Source: Pelagerythrobacter sp041912895 (GTDB lineage Bacteria; Pseudomonadota; Alphaproteobacteria; Sphingomonadales; Sphingomonadaceae). Taken from it: 64,000 nt of DNA. This document shows positions 1-7,941 of this stretch, piece by piece. Location of the stretch: the NCBI RefSeq assembly GCF_041912895.1, contig NZ_JAYSGI010000001.1, forward strand, positions 248,001 to 312,000. The letters run 5' to 3'. Position numbers and translations under genes: made by a program. The stretch's first letter is position 1. Every line of letters starts with the position of its first letter. The notes below the pieces were generated by a model. That model was not told the DNA's origin and did not search any database. It was given only the letters and a program-made list of their open reading frames with translations.

Positions 1-210
1 AACACCTACGCAATGGCCGGGCTGCCCAAGGGCCCGATCACCAACCCCGGCCGCGAGAGCATCGCCGCGGTGCTGAACCCTGAGAAGACCGACGCGCTCT
101 ACATGGTGGCCGACGGGTCGGGCGGGCACGAGTTCAACACCGATTACGCCGCGCATCAGGCGGCGGTCGACAAGTGGTTCGAAATCCGCCGCGCGCGCGG
201 GGAGATGTGA
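1..210 (+). CDS. mltG: Endolytic transglycosylase MltG, C-terminal fragment
   Basis: Only the last 69 codons are present; the gene is cut by the window start. The fragment begins NTYAMAGLPKGPITNPGRES, the conserved end of the YceG/MltG catalytic domain, and continues through a VADGSGGHEF stretch also typical of this family. MltG is an inner-membrane lytic transglycosylase that cleaves nascent peptidoglycan glycan strands. The stop codon overlaps the GTG start of the next gene, so the two are probably co-transcribed. The identification is firm although the catalytic Glu lies outside the window. Confidence 0.9.
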   Translation, partial: NTYAMAGLPKGPITNPGRESIAAVLNPEKTDALYMVADGSGGHEFNTDYAAHQAAVDKWFEIRRARGEM

Positions 211-737
211 GCGAAGCGCCGCTTGCACCGCTGATCGTCACCGCCGAGCTTCCGCCGGATCTGCACCGCTGGGCCACCCGCCTGCGCACCGCGCATTTCC
301 CGGCCGAGCGTAATTTCCTCGAGGCGCACGTCACGCTGTTTCACGCCTTGCCGCCGGGCAGCGAGGCCGAGGTGCGGGATCGGCTGGCCGCGCTGGCTGG
401 CGAACTTGCCCCGGTCGAGGCCCGGCTGGAAGGTGTGATGCCGCTCGGCACCGGCACGGCGTTGCGCCTGTCCAGCCCCGGCATGATCGCGTTGCGCGAG
501 GAGCTGGCCGAGCACTTCCATGGCTTGCTGACCCCGCAGGACATGCATGCGCCGCGTCTCCACGTCACCGTCCAGAACAAGGTCGCTGCGGCGGAGGCGC
601 GGGCATTGCAGCGCGAACTCGGCCCCTCGGTCGAGCCGCGCGGCTTTCGCTTCGCAAGCCTTGCGCTCCACCGCTATCGCGGCGGCCCGTGGGAGCCGGT
701 GAAGCGCTGGGCGTTCCGGGGCAAAAAGCGAGGTTGA
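207..737 (+). CDS. 2H phosphoesterase (2'-5' RNA ligase-like)
   Basis: This 176-residue protein has the two H-x-T/S-x motifs of the 2H phosphoesterase superfamily: HVTLFH near residue 41 and HVTVQNK near residue 125, which together form the active site. Relatives (ThpR/LigT) hydrolyse 2',3'-cyclic nucleotides or join RNA with 2'-5' bonds; the real substrate is unknown. I chose the GTG at 207, which overlaps the mltG stop and follows a GGGGAG ribosome site, instead of the ATG at 174 inside mltG. The function is assigned at superfamily level only. Confidence 0.8.
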   Translation: MSEAPLAPLIVTAELPPDLHRWATRLRTAHFPAERNFLEAHVTLFHALPPGSEAEVRDRLAALAGELAPVEARLEGVMPLGTGTALRLSSPGMIALREELAEHFHGLLTPQDMHAPRLHVTVQNKVAAAEARALQRELGPSVEPRGFRFASLALHRYRGGPWEPVKRWAFRGKKRG

Positions 738-804
738 CCGCCCCGCCACCCGCGCCTAAACGCGCCGCCTGCCCGCCGCCCAAGTGGCCGGGCGTGCCCA
801 ATGG

Positions 805-881
805 GGCGGAGTAGCTCAGGTGGTTAGAGCAGCGGAATCATAATCCGCGTGTCGGGGGTTCGAGTCCCTCCTCCGCTACCA
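805..881 (+). tRNA. tRNA-Met (CAT)
   Basis: A 77-nt cloverleaf with acceptor GGCGGAG pairing to CTCCGCT (one G-U pair at the end), an anticodon loop with CAT, a GGGGG/CCCTC T-stem around TTCGAGT, and an encoded CCA. The G-U first pair and the absence of initiator features suggest elongator Met (or a CAT tRNA later modified for Ile). It lies about 100 bases from the lasso-peptide locus. Confidence 0.93.
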
Positions 882-931
882 TCGCCGAATCCGGCAAAGT
901 GTGGCCAAATCCAGAAACGGCCTCTGATTAT

Positions 932-961
932 GGGGCAAAAGCCGCCCGTGCGAGCTGCCCC
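932..961. terminator. Hairpin between tRNA-Met and the convergent nucleotidyltransferase gene
   Basis: GGGGCA pairs with TGCCCC, with an inner AGC/GCT, in the tail-to-tail gap between tRNA-Met (+) and the leftward nucleotidyltransferase gene. No T-run follows on either strand, so termination is a guess based on position and symmetry. Confidence 0.3.
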
Positions 962-982
962 TCGACTTTATTCGAACACGCG

Positions 983-2215
983 TCAATTTTCCCGGGAATG
1001 ATGGGTCAGTTTCGCGCGAAAGCCGCGCAGGCTCTGCAAAGCCAGTTCCTCGCCGGCGGTTCGGGTCCTGAAGAACTGCCTGATCTTGACGGACAGGTAC
1101 CACAACCAGAAAACGGCAGTATTTCTCGGTTCCTTGCCCGGCTCGTTGCCTTCGACCAGCCATTGCCCTTTCAGCGCGGTTCGGCTGGCGAATATCTTGC
1201 TCCAAACCAGCAAGGCGCGGTCGGCCACCGCTTCGTCGGATAGCGAAGCAAGAACCTTGATCTGGCTTCTGAATCTTGCCGGCTGAAACATGAGTGCCCG
1301 GACCATCTCGTCGTCGAGCATGCCGCGCGCCGGAGCCTTCACGCCCAATCCCGATCGCTCGTTTGGGGGCAGGATCGAGGCCGCCAGTTCCACTGCCGGG
1401 CGGAGATGAAAGCGCTCGACAACGCGGTCCCATTTGGCCCGATCAAGCTGATTGCTTCGCATGAACTGGACAATGTCGGTGATGAACAGCGGACCGTTAT
1501 TCAACTCGTGATCGAGCATGCCGTGAACGATCAGGTGGGCAAGCAGCAATTCTGTTCGGGGAACGGGCAGTTCCGCTTTCCCGACATGAACGACATTGCG
1601 CGCTTCCCAAACGTCCTGTTCGATAGACTGCAATACGGTCGAGGGCAGCGACACCTTGGGCGAAATCATCCGGTAGTGAAGTTCGACCGGTAATATGCGG
1701 TTGGGGGAATGGATCGGAGGAAGATGCTTGCCGTCCTCCACGATGTCCGGGGGGACATGGGCAAACCGGTCCAGACTCCCGCCCTTGTCGTGCAGAAGGG
1801 CATAGGCGTCGTGCAATCGTTCCGGTTCGATCAGCACGTCGATATCGCGCATTGGCCGCATCCATGATGCGGGATAGTCGCGAAAGGCCAGCGGCACGCC
1901 CTTGAGAAAAACGTGCGCAATCCCCGCATCGACGAACATTTCGTGGATCTGCACGCATTCGCGGCCGATCTTGAGGGCTTGAAATACACTACGATCGCGG
2001 ATCACGCGCAGGCTGTCAGGCATATCCACATCGCCGCGCCGGTCGAGCGCGTAGGCTAGATAGGGAGCGCATCGGTGCTGATGGGCGAGCGCGGCGAGCG
2101 CATCCCGGCCGTCCGGGCCAAGCCGCTCGAATCGGTCGCGCTCGACCGTGTCGGGTGTGCGCATGAGATCGATCAGCAATTGCTCGATTTGGGGGGGAGA
2201 GAATTTTAGCGCCAT
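983..2215 (-). CDS. Nucleotidyltransferase-fold protein of a lasso-peptide locus
   Basis: This 410-residue protein matches the uncharacterised nucleotidyltransferase family (PF14907 type) that recurs in lasso-peptide clusters. Visible motifs are FLKGVPLA at residues 103-110 and RDIDVLIE at 123-130, whose Asp124/Asp126 would be the metal-binding DxD of a Pol-beta-like fold. I chose the ATG at 2215, which overlaps the glycosyltransferase stop, over the longer ATG at 2248; neither has a strong ribosome site. It is co-directional and overlapping with the glycosyltransferase, so the two probably act together, possibly on the phosphorylated peptide. That role is inferred; biochemical knowledge of the family is sparse. 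Confidence 0.75.
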   Translation of the reverse strand: MALKFSPPQIEQLLIDLMRTPDTVERDRFERLGPDGRDALAALAHQHRCAPYLAYALDRRGDVDMPDSLRVIRDRSVFQALKIGRECVQIHEMFVDAGIAHVFLKGVPLAFRDYPASWMRPMRDIDVLIEPERLHDAYALLHDKGGSLDRFAHVPPDIVEDGKHLPPIHSPNRILPVELHYRMISPKVSLPSTVLQSIEQDVWEARNVVHVGKAELPVPRTELLLAHLIVHGMLDHELNNGPLFITDIVQFMRSNQLDRAKWDRVVERFHLRPAVELAASILPPNERSGLGVKAPARGMLDDEMVRALMFQPARFRSQIKVLASLSDEAVADRALLVWSKIFASRTALKGQWLVEGNEPGKEPRNTAVFWLWYLSVKIRQFFRTRTAGEELALQSLRGFRAKLTHHSREN

Positions 2216-3186
2216 TTCGTCCACAAGCCGACCGCACTGTTGATCCATCGCGCGAAGAACAGCTTTCGATCCTGCCCAAGGTAAGGCGTTATCGCAATCA
2301 GCACGAACAGGCCGACGCGGGCCCAGACATTCGGTTTCGTGCGGTGAAATGCCGACAGCACGATCCGGCGATCCTCAGGTCCACAACTCAGCAGATGAAG
2401 CGCGTTGACGCGTTGCCGCATCCGGCAATATTTTCGCAGCATCGGGGAGGCGTCGGGCGTTCGTCCAGCCGTATCCACTTCCGAGATGAAACGGGCCATG
2501 TCTTCGCCGTGCGAGCGGGTCGACAGGCTGCGGCCGTCGCGATGGACGTGATAGAGAACGTCCGGGGCCGACAGCACGCGCGCACCGGCCGCCATGGCCC
2601 TGAGTTGGAAATGCGTTTCAAGGTGGCGGTAGATCGGATCGAACCCGCCCAGTTCGTCGTAGAAACTTCGCGCGATCAGCAAGGTGGCCGAATTCGGGCG
2701 AAACAACATGCTCGCGAAGGCGTCGGTGACATCCGTTGCGTGGGGGCTCACTGGCGGCGTCTTGGTCGAATGCAAGCGGCCGCGATGGAGGATCCGTGAA
2801 CTGCAAAATACCAGAATGCGGGGGCCATGCGCCCGGGCGAGGGCCAGTTGCGCATCGAGGCGTCCGGGCTCCATCGTGTCATCGGCATCGAGGAAGGTGA
2901 TGTACTCGCCGCTCGATTCCTCGATCGCGCGGCTTCGGGCCCGATTGGACCCGGCGTGGTCGCGCCGCAGCAGGCGCACTCGCGGGTCTGGCAGCAATTC
3001 GACCAGCGCCGCTCCCGGATCGTCGGCCGATCCATCGTCGAGCACGACGACTTCGATATGCGGATAGTTTGACCGGAGCGCCGATTCCACCGCCCGGCGA
3101 ACGCTTTTGGCGTGATTGAAGCAGGGGACGATGACCGAAACGAGCGGGCCATCTTCTTCGTGTTCGGCGCTTGCCTGGTGCGGCAT
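2206..3186 (-). CDS. Family 2 glycosyltransferase next to the lasso-peptide operon
   Basis: This 326-residue protein has a GT-A fold: VSVIVPCFN at residues 16-24, LDDGS at 49-53 and the metal/sugar-nucleotide motif DADD at 100-103. A hydrophobic stretch near residues 297-310 could associate with the membrane. The family transfers sugars from nucleotide donors; here the acceptor could be the lasso peptide or an envelope glycan. It is divergent from the kinase gene across a 271-bp gap and overlaps the nucleotidyltransferase downstream. Cluster membership is inferred from position. Confidence 0.8.
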   Translation of the reverse strand: MPHQASAEHEEDGPLVSVIVPCFNHAKSVRRAVESALRSNYPHIEVVVLDDGSADDPGAALVELLPDPRVRLLRRDHAGSNRARSRAIEESSGEYITFLDADDTMEPGRLDAQLALARAHGPRILVFCSSRILHRGRLHSTKTPPVSPHATDVTDAFASMLFRPNSATLLIARSFYDELGGFDPIYRHLETHFQLRAMAAGARVLSAPDVLYHVHRDGRSLSTRSHGEDMARFISEVDTAGRTPDASPMLRKYCRMRQRVNALHLLSCGPEDRRIVLSAFHRTKPNVWARVGLFVLIAITPYLGQDRKLFFARWINSAVGLWTKWR

Positions 3187-3242
3187 CGGCTAGCGACCGG
3201 CGGGTTCGATGTCGGCCCGCGCGAAATCGCAAGGCCGGGCAC

Positions 3243-3297
3243 AAAAAAAAGGAGCATGCCGCGCATCCGTCGCTGGCGGCAAGGCTCGAATGCTCCT
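3243..3297 (-). terminator. Terminator-like hairpin with U-run in the glycosyltransferase leader
   Basis: Read on the minus strand, AGGAGCAT pairs with ATGCTCCT and an inner GCCGC pairs with GCGGC, followed at once by eight T. This looks like a Rho-independent terminator about 55 nt upstream of the glycosyltransferase start. No minus-strand gene lies upstream, so it may act as an attenuator in the leader of the glycosyltransferase-nucleotidyltransferase transcript. Confidence 0.5.
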
Positions 3298-3448
3298 CAT
3301 TGCAAATACCACCCCCGATCTTCTCGCGAAGAAGATCCCTTCCCCGAGTAAACGAACGCGCAACGGCACTAACCGGTTCATTTCGGAAGGCAAGCGCCTC
3401 GGCAGCACCAAGTTCGTGGCCGGTTACATCCGACCGATTTACCGCTAG
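3290..3448 (+). CDS. Small ORF upstream of the peptide kinase; possible extra precursor
   Basis: A 52-codon basic ORF ends 9 nt before the kinase start. An AAGG sequence precedes the ATG, and about 70% of third codon positions are G or C, which is coding-like. The peptide contains TRNGTNRFISEG; the T-x-N-G string also occurs in the real precursor at its presumed cleavage site, and Glu would be residue 8 of a ring starting at that Gly. It lacks a YxxPxL leader motif, though, and its start codon lies in the hairpin at 3243-3297. It may be a chance ORF in a promoter region. Confidence 0.3.
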   Translation: MLLIANTTPDLLAKKIPSPSKRTRNGTNRFISEGKRLGSTKFVAGYIRPIYR

Positions 3449-3457
3449 GGGCCTCTG

Positions 3458-4390
3458 ATGGACGAGGCGAGCCACACGTATCTGCTGTTCGGTCAGCGGT
3501 TTCGCAGCGATATTGCCCTGCCGGAACTTGGACCGGAACTCGCGCGGGATAGCCGCCGCGACGACACCACCGCCATTGTCATCCGCCGCGGCGCCGTTCC
3601 CGAAGACGGCACGCAGGTCGGCCCGCAGATCGGGCCTTTCAGCCATGCGGCCCCGGATGCTTTATGGCTGCGCATCCCGAACATCGCGCGTTATCTGGTG
3701 CAGGGGGGCAACCGGGTGACCTATGCGCCGGAGCCCGGCATCGACGACGACAGCGTCCGGGTCTTCCTGCTCGGATCGTGCATCGGCACGCTGCTGCTGC
3801 AGCGCGGTCAACTGGTACTTCACGGCAATGCCTTCGCGATCGGCGACGGCTGCGCGTTGTGCGTGGGCCCGTCGGGCGCGGGCAAATCCACCCTGGCGGC
3901 GCGGATGATGCAGCGCGGACACCCGGTGATCGCCGACGACGTCTGCCCGATCGATGCGGAAGGCAGGGCGATCCCCGGCATGGCGCGCATGAAGCTGTGG
4001 CAGGATACCGCCGATCGCCTTGCGATCGACACGTCGCGCCTGCGCCGCATCCGGCCGGGCCTTGCCAAATACGATCTTCCGATGGGCGAGACGTTTCACG
4101 CGCAGCCGTTGCCGGTCCGGGCGATCTACGTGCTGTCGCCCTGGAATCGTGAGACTTTTGCGGTAAAGGAGCTGTCGGGGCTAGCCAAGTTCCAGGCGCT
4201 GCGGGACAACACTTATCGCTTCCGTTTCCTGAAGGGCATGGCGCTCGGCCCCGGGCATATGCGCCAGTGCGGCGACCTGGCGGCGCGCGTGCCGGTCGCT
4301 GAATTGCACCGGCCGCGGCAGGGCTTCGACATCGATGGGCTGGTCGACGCGATCCGCGACGACTTCGTGCGCCGAAATGTACTGGCGTGA
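3458..4390 (+). CDS. HPr-kinase-like lasso-peptide kinase
   Basis: This 310-residue protein has the HPr kinase/phosphorylase C-domain layout: LVLHGNAFAI (residues 119-128), Walker A GPSGAGKS (137-144) and IADDVCPID (158-166). Well-studied kinases of this type in lasso clusters (PadeK, ThcoK) phosphorylate the C-terminal Ser of the precursor. The precursor here ends in Ser51, which matches. The gene opens the rightward operon; its stop overlaps the GTG of the sulfotransferase, implying translational coupling. An AGGGGC ribosome site precedes the ATG. The family is clear; the exact target is inferred. Confidence 0.88.
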   Translation: MDEASHTYLLFGQRFRSDIALPELGPELARDSRRDDTTAIVIRRGAVPEDGTQVGPQIGPFSHAAPDALWLRIPNIARYLVQGGNRVTYAPEPGIDDDSVRVFLLGSCIGTLLLQRGQLVLHGNAFAIGDGCALCVGPSGAGKSTLAARMMQRGHPVIADDVCPIDAEGRAIPGMARMKLWQDTADRLAIDTSRLRRIRPGLAKYDLPMGETFHAQPLPVRAIYVLSPWNRETFAVKELSGLAKFQALRDNTYRFRFLKGMALGPGHMRQCGDLAARVPVAELHRPRQGFDIDGLVDAIRDDFVRRNVLA

Positions 4391-5253
4391 TCGGCCGGCT
4401 ATTCTGGCTGGCGTCGTATCCTAAGTCCGGCAACACCTGGTTTCGCGCCTTTCTCCGCAACCTCGGTGGAGGCAGTGATCCGGCCTCGATCAACGATCTC
4501 GGCTCTACGTCGCTTGCCGCTTCCCGGGCTTGGATGGACGAGATGCTCGGCTTCGACACCGGCGATCTCGATCCAGGCGAGACCGAGCGGCTGCGCCCCA
4601 CGGTCTATCGCTTCGCCTCGCATCGTCTGGAAGGTCACGCCTATCGCAAGATACACGACGCCTGCCACCGGACCGACGCTGGGACGTGGATCGTGGACGC
4701 CGAAGCGACTGCCGGCGCGCTCTATCTGATCCGAAATCCGCTCGACGTGGCGATCTCTTACGCGCACCACGCGGCTCACTCGATCGACGATGCGATCGCG
4801 GCGATGGCCGATCCGGACCATCGCCTCGCGCGAGACGATGGCACAGGCCTGAAACCCCAAGTCGAACAGCGCCTGCTCACCTGGTCCGATCACGTGATGA
4901 GCTGGGTCGATAATCCGGACATCCCGATCCACGTTCTGCGCTACGAGGATATGCAGACCGGCGGTGCTCCGGTCTTTGCCGAAGCGGCTCGGTTCCTGAA
5001 GCTGGAAGCCGACCGATCCGCGATCGAACGCGCGGTGGCATTCTCCTCCTTCGACACGTTGAAGTCGCAGGAAGATCGCGACCCTTTTCGCGAACGCGCG
5101 CAAAACAGCGCGCGCTTCTTTCGCAAGGGTGTGATCGGCGATTGGCAAACCACCTTGAGCGGTGCACAAATCGACAGCATCGTCGAAGCCCATGGCGCGG
5201 TGATGCGGCGCTTCGGCTATTGCGATGCGGCAGGCACGCCCAGGGCGATGTAG
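4387..5253 (+). CDS. PAPS-dependent sulfotransferase in the lasso operon
   Basis: This 288-residue protein begins with a textbook 5'-phosphosulfate loop, LASYPKSGNTW at residues 8-18, and has a 3'-phosphate-binding LIRNPLDVAISY at 114-125. The family moves sulfate from PAPS to hydroxyl or amine groups. Its GTG start overlaps the kinase stop, and the B1 gene starts 10 nt after its end, so it is embedded in the lasso operon. Likely acceptors are Tyr49 or a Ser of the precursor, or a sugar added by the nearby glycosyltransferase; this is inference. No PAPS synthesis genes occur in the window. Confidence 0.88.
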   Translation: MIGRLFWLASYPKSGNTWFRAFLRNLGGGSDPASINDLGSTSLAASRAWMDEMLGFDTGDLDPGETERLRPTVYRFASHRLEGHAYRKIHDACHRTDAGTWIVDAEATAGALYLIRNPLDVAISYAHHAAHSIDDAIAAMADPDHRLARDDGTGLKPQVEQRLLTWSDHVMSWVDNPDIPIHVLRYEDMQTGGAPVFAEAARFLKLEADRSAIERAVAFSSFDTLKSQEDRDPFRERAQNSARFFRKGVIGDWQTTLSGAQIDSIVEAHGAVMRRFGYCDAAGTPRAM

Positions 5254-5263
5254 CGAAAAGGGG

Positions 5264-5554
5264 ATGAAAGCGGTGATCGAGGCGGACACGGTGTTGCGGC
5301 GCAAGCGGGACTTGGTGGAATCCGCGATGGACGAGGAGACGGTGATGCTCGACATTGAGAGCGGCCATTATTTCGGGCTTTCGGGCGTCGGCCCGCGTCT
5401 CTGGACTCTGCTCGAAGAGGACCGCCGGGCGGGCGTGCTGGTCGACCGCGTGCGCGAAGAGTTCACAGCAACGCCTGAGGACGATGTTCGGGCGGATGTC
5501 ATGGCGTTTTTGCAGCAGCTGCTCGACAAGGGCCTCGTCAAGGTCGTTCGCTAG
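5264..5554 (+). CDS. Lasso-peptide B1 protein (PqqD-like leader-binding RRE)
   Basis: A 96-residue PqqD-family protein with the typical DEETVMLDIESGHYFGLSG segment (about residues 28-46), then a helical half ending FLQQLLDKGLVKVV. RRE proteins of this type bind the precursor leader, normally through a YxxPxL motif, which the precursor here has (Tyr21-Leu26), and present it to the B2 peptidase. The ATG at 5264 follows AAAAGGGG and is preferred to the upstream ATG at 5225, which lies in the sulfotransferase gene. The gene ends 1 nt before the B2 start. Confidence 0.9.
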   Translation: MKAVIEADTVLRRKRDLVESAMDEETVMLDIESGHYFGLSGVGPRLWTLLEEDRRAGVLVDRVREEFTATPEDDVRADVMAFLQQLLDKGLVKVVR

Positions 5555-5555
5555 A

Positions 5556-6062
5556 ATGCGCATGGCGACGCTTCTGGCGCGTAAATGGCGGTCGTTCGGC
5601 GGCTATCCCCTTGCCGTCAGGATGCTCGTTCCGGTCGCGTTCGTGCTGCTCGGCTTGGCCAGGCTGGCGATCCTGATCCTGCCCTTTCGTCTCTATGCGC
5701 CGCTGCTCGGCCAGCGGAGGCCGCAACAGGCCGAACGCGACTGGCGAGAGGGCCCATCGCTCGATCCGCCGCAAGACGGGCGGGCGTTCGCCATAAAGCA
5801 GGCAATCCGGGTGGCGGCGCGGCTGACGCCATGGCGATCGGTTTGTTTGCCGCAAGCGCTGGTCGCCGCCGCGCTCATGCGGCCGCTGGGCATAGGCTTC
5901 ACGGCGCATCTGGGTGTGACGCGGGACGACGAAGGGGCGGGCCCGATGCAGGCGCACGCCTGGACCGTCGCCGGTGGAGCGATCGTTACCGGCGCGGGGC
6001 AGCTTGCACGTTACACGCGGGTCGCACGCTTCGTCCACGATCCGCAACGCCGCCTGCGCTGA
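5556..6062 (+). CDS. Lasso-peptide B2 protein (transglutaminase-like leader peptidase)
   Basis: This 168-residue protein has a hydrophobic N-terminal segment (about 22-43) and the cysteine-protease core SVCLPQALVAAALMRPLG (95-112, Cys97) and QAHAW (132-136, His134). B2 enzymes cut the leader from the precursor with a Cys-His-Asp triad. The acidic residue usually found about 10-13 positions after the His is not obvious: HAWTVAGGAIVTG has none. An alternative ATG lies at 5562. The stop overlaps the cyclase ATG (TGATG). Confidence 0.88.
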   Translation: MRMATLLARKWRSFGGYPLAVRMLVPVAFVLLGLARLAILILPFRLYAPLLGQRRPQQAERDWREGPSLDPPQDGRAFAIKQAIRVAARLTPWRSVCLPQALVAAALMRPLGIGFTAHLGVTRDDEGAGPMQAHAWTVAGGAIVTGAGQLARYTRVARFVHDPQRRLR

Positions 6063-7924
6063 TGTTCGCCGGAATCGTCACGCGGCGCGGCGGCGGCGAC
6101 CCCCGTGCCTATGCGGAAGCCGGAACGTTGCTGGCCGCGCTCGATCCTTACGGTCAGGCCGATCGAACCGGCGAGTGGCGCGCAGACGACGCGTTGATGG
6201 TGCAAGCGCTGCGATGGAACACCCGCGAATCGCAGCACGAAAAAGTGCCCGCCAGGTGCCCCGCGACGGGCCGCGTTCTGGTCGGCTGGCTGCGGCTCGA
6301 AAACCGCGCGGAGCTTCTGGTGTCGCTCGGCGTTGGATCGCCCGAAGCGCCGGACGACGCGCAACTGGTTCTCGCCGCGCATCGCCAGTGGGGAGAAGGC
6401 TGCGCCGATCGGCTGCATGGCGATTTCGCGTTCGCGATCTACGACCCCGCGCGGCACGCGGTTTTCTGCGCGCGCGACGCCTTGGGCGTGAAGCCGTTCT
6501 TCTACCATCTCGGGCCCGACCTGTTCGTGTTCGCCGGCACGGCGGCGGTGTTTCCCGCATTGCGATCGTTCGACGCGTCGCCGTCACGCGAATGGCTGGC
6601 CCGATATCTGATCGGCGAATCGGCCGATCCGGCGAAGACCGCCTACGCCAACGTCGCCAAGCTGCCGCCCGCCCATACACTCGCCGTCGAACGCGAAGGC
6701 GTGACGGAACCCCGGCGCTATTTCGCTTTTGCCGATACCGCCCCGCAAGCAGACCGGCGAGACCTGGCCCGTGTCGACGCCTATCGCGAGGCATTCCACC
6801 GCGCGGTCGAGGACAGGCTTCGCAGCGCCTATCGCATCGGTGCCGAGAATTCGGGCGGGCTCGATAGCGCAACGATCATCGGCCACGCCGTCCGCACTCT
6901 GCCGGGCGGCGGTGCGGAACTGCCCTGCTTCAGCGTCTGCCACATGGAGCGCGAGGCGAGCGCCATCCTCGACGTCGCCGTGCATTGCGGCATTCGCGAC
7001 AACCACGTCCTGACGCGCCCGACTTATCAGCCCTCGCCGGAGGAGACCGCACGAGCGATCCGCGTGCTCGGACATCCGCCCCAGCACACCCACGCGCTGT
7101 TCCACGCGCCATTTCTCGAACGGTGCCGCGATACCGGCGTCCGCACGCTGTTGTCGGGGTTCGGGGGGGACGAGGTCGTCACCGCGCAGGCGGAGTTCCT
7201 GTCGCGCGAACTGACCCTCGCGCGCCGCTATCGCGCGCTGGTGGACATCATGCCTGGCATCCTGCCAATGCGCGTGGCGCGCGCGGCGAAGCGCGTCGTC
7301 GAACATGCGCGGGGCCGAATCGGGTACCACCCGGCAAACCCGACACCGCGGCTCGCGCGCAGCATCCTGCGGCGCGAGGTGGCAGAGCAATACGGTCTGA
7401 CCGGATTCATCGCGGCCAAGGCGGACGCCTATCGCAATGCGCGTACGCTTGGCGACCATCTGCTCGGCAAGCCGGCCTTTCGCACCATGCTGACCGGGCG
7501 GCTGGAGGGCTGCACGCTGATGGGGGCGAGCTACGGTGTCGAATATCGCTGGCCCATGCTCGATCGCAGGCTGATCGAGCGATATCTTGCGACGCCTTCG
7601 ATCGAGAAGGGGTATCGCCGATGGGGGCGCTATCTCCATCGCCGGGCATGCGAAGGAACCATTCCGGACGCGATCCTGTGGAAGGAGAGCAAGGACTTGG
7701 GGGGCATACCCCATCTCGCACGCGATCGACGGTTCGCCGCGCCGGATCTCGAAAACCTGCCGCCAGTCCTAAGCGAAATAGTGGATCGTCATGCCTTGGA
7801 AGGGCAGGCTCGCACGCTCGAACGAGCCGTTGGCGATGAAGCGCACTGGATCGCCCACGCCGCCGAACGAAACAATTTGCGGGACTTGCACAGCTTAAGT
7901 ATGTGGTTGAACATCACTCGCTGA
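6062..7924 (+). CDS. Lasso-peptide cyclase C (asparagine synthetase-like)
   Basis: This 620-residue protein has an N-terminal glutamine amidotransferase-like half starting MFAGI, without the catalytic Cys2 of true asparagine synthetases, and a C-terminal synthetase half with the PP-loop SGGLDS at 264-269. Lasso cyclases adenylate the Glu/Asp side chain of the core and close it on the core N-terminus while the tail is threaded. The length is usual for the family. The ATG at 6062 overlaps the B2 stop; the precursor gene starts 17 nt after its end. Confidence 0.92.
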   Translation: MFAGIVTRRGGGDPRAYAEAGTLLAALDPYGQADRTGEWRADDALMVQALRWNTRESQHEKVPARCPATGRVLVGWLRLENRAELLVSLGVGSPEAPDDAQLVLAAHRQWGEGCADRLHGDFAFAIYDPARHAVFCARDALGVKPFFYHLGPDLFVFAGTAAVFPALRSFDASPSREWLARYLIGESADPAKTAYANVAKLPPAHTLAVEREGVTEPRRYFAFADTAPQADRRDLARVDAYREAFHRAVEDRLRSAYRIGAENSGGLDSATIIGHAVRTLPGGGAELPCFSVCHMEREASAILDVAVHCGIRDNHVLTRPTYQPSPEETARAIRVLGHPPQHTHALFHAPFLERCRDTGVRTLLSGFGGDEVVTAQAEFLSRELTLARRYRALVDIMPGILPMRVARAAKRVVEHARGRIGYHPANPTPRLARSILRREVAEQYGLTGFIAAKADAYRNARTLGDHLLGKPAFRTMLTGRLEGCTLMGASYGVEYRWPMLDRRLIERYLATPSIEKGYRRWGRYLHRRACEGTIPDAILWKESKDLGGIPHLARDRRFAAPDLENLPPVLSEIVDRHALEGQARTLERAVGDEAHWIAHAAERNNLRDLHSLSMWLNITR

Positions 7925-7941
7925 AAAAAGGGGAGAAGGCG

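Noticed and set aside
805..881. Attachment-site duplication of tRNA-Met
   Set aside because: No second copy of the tRNA 3' end could be seen downstream of the lasso locus.
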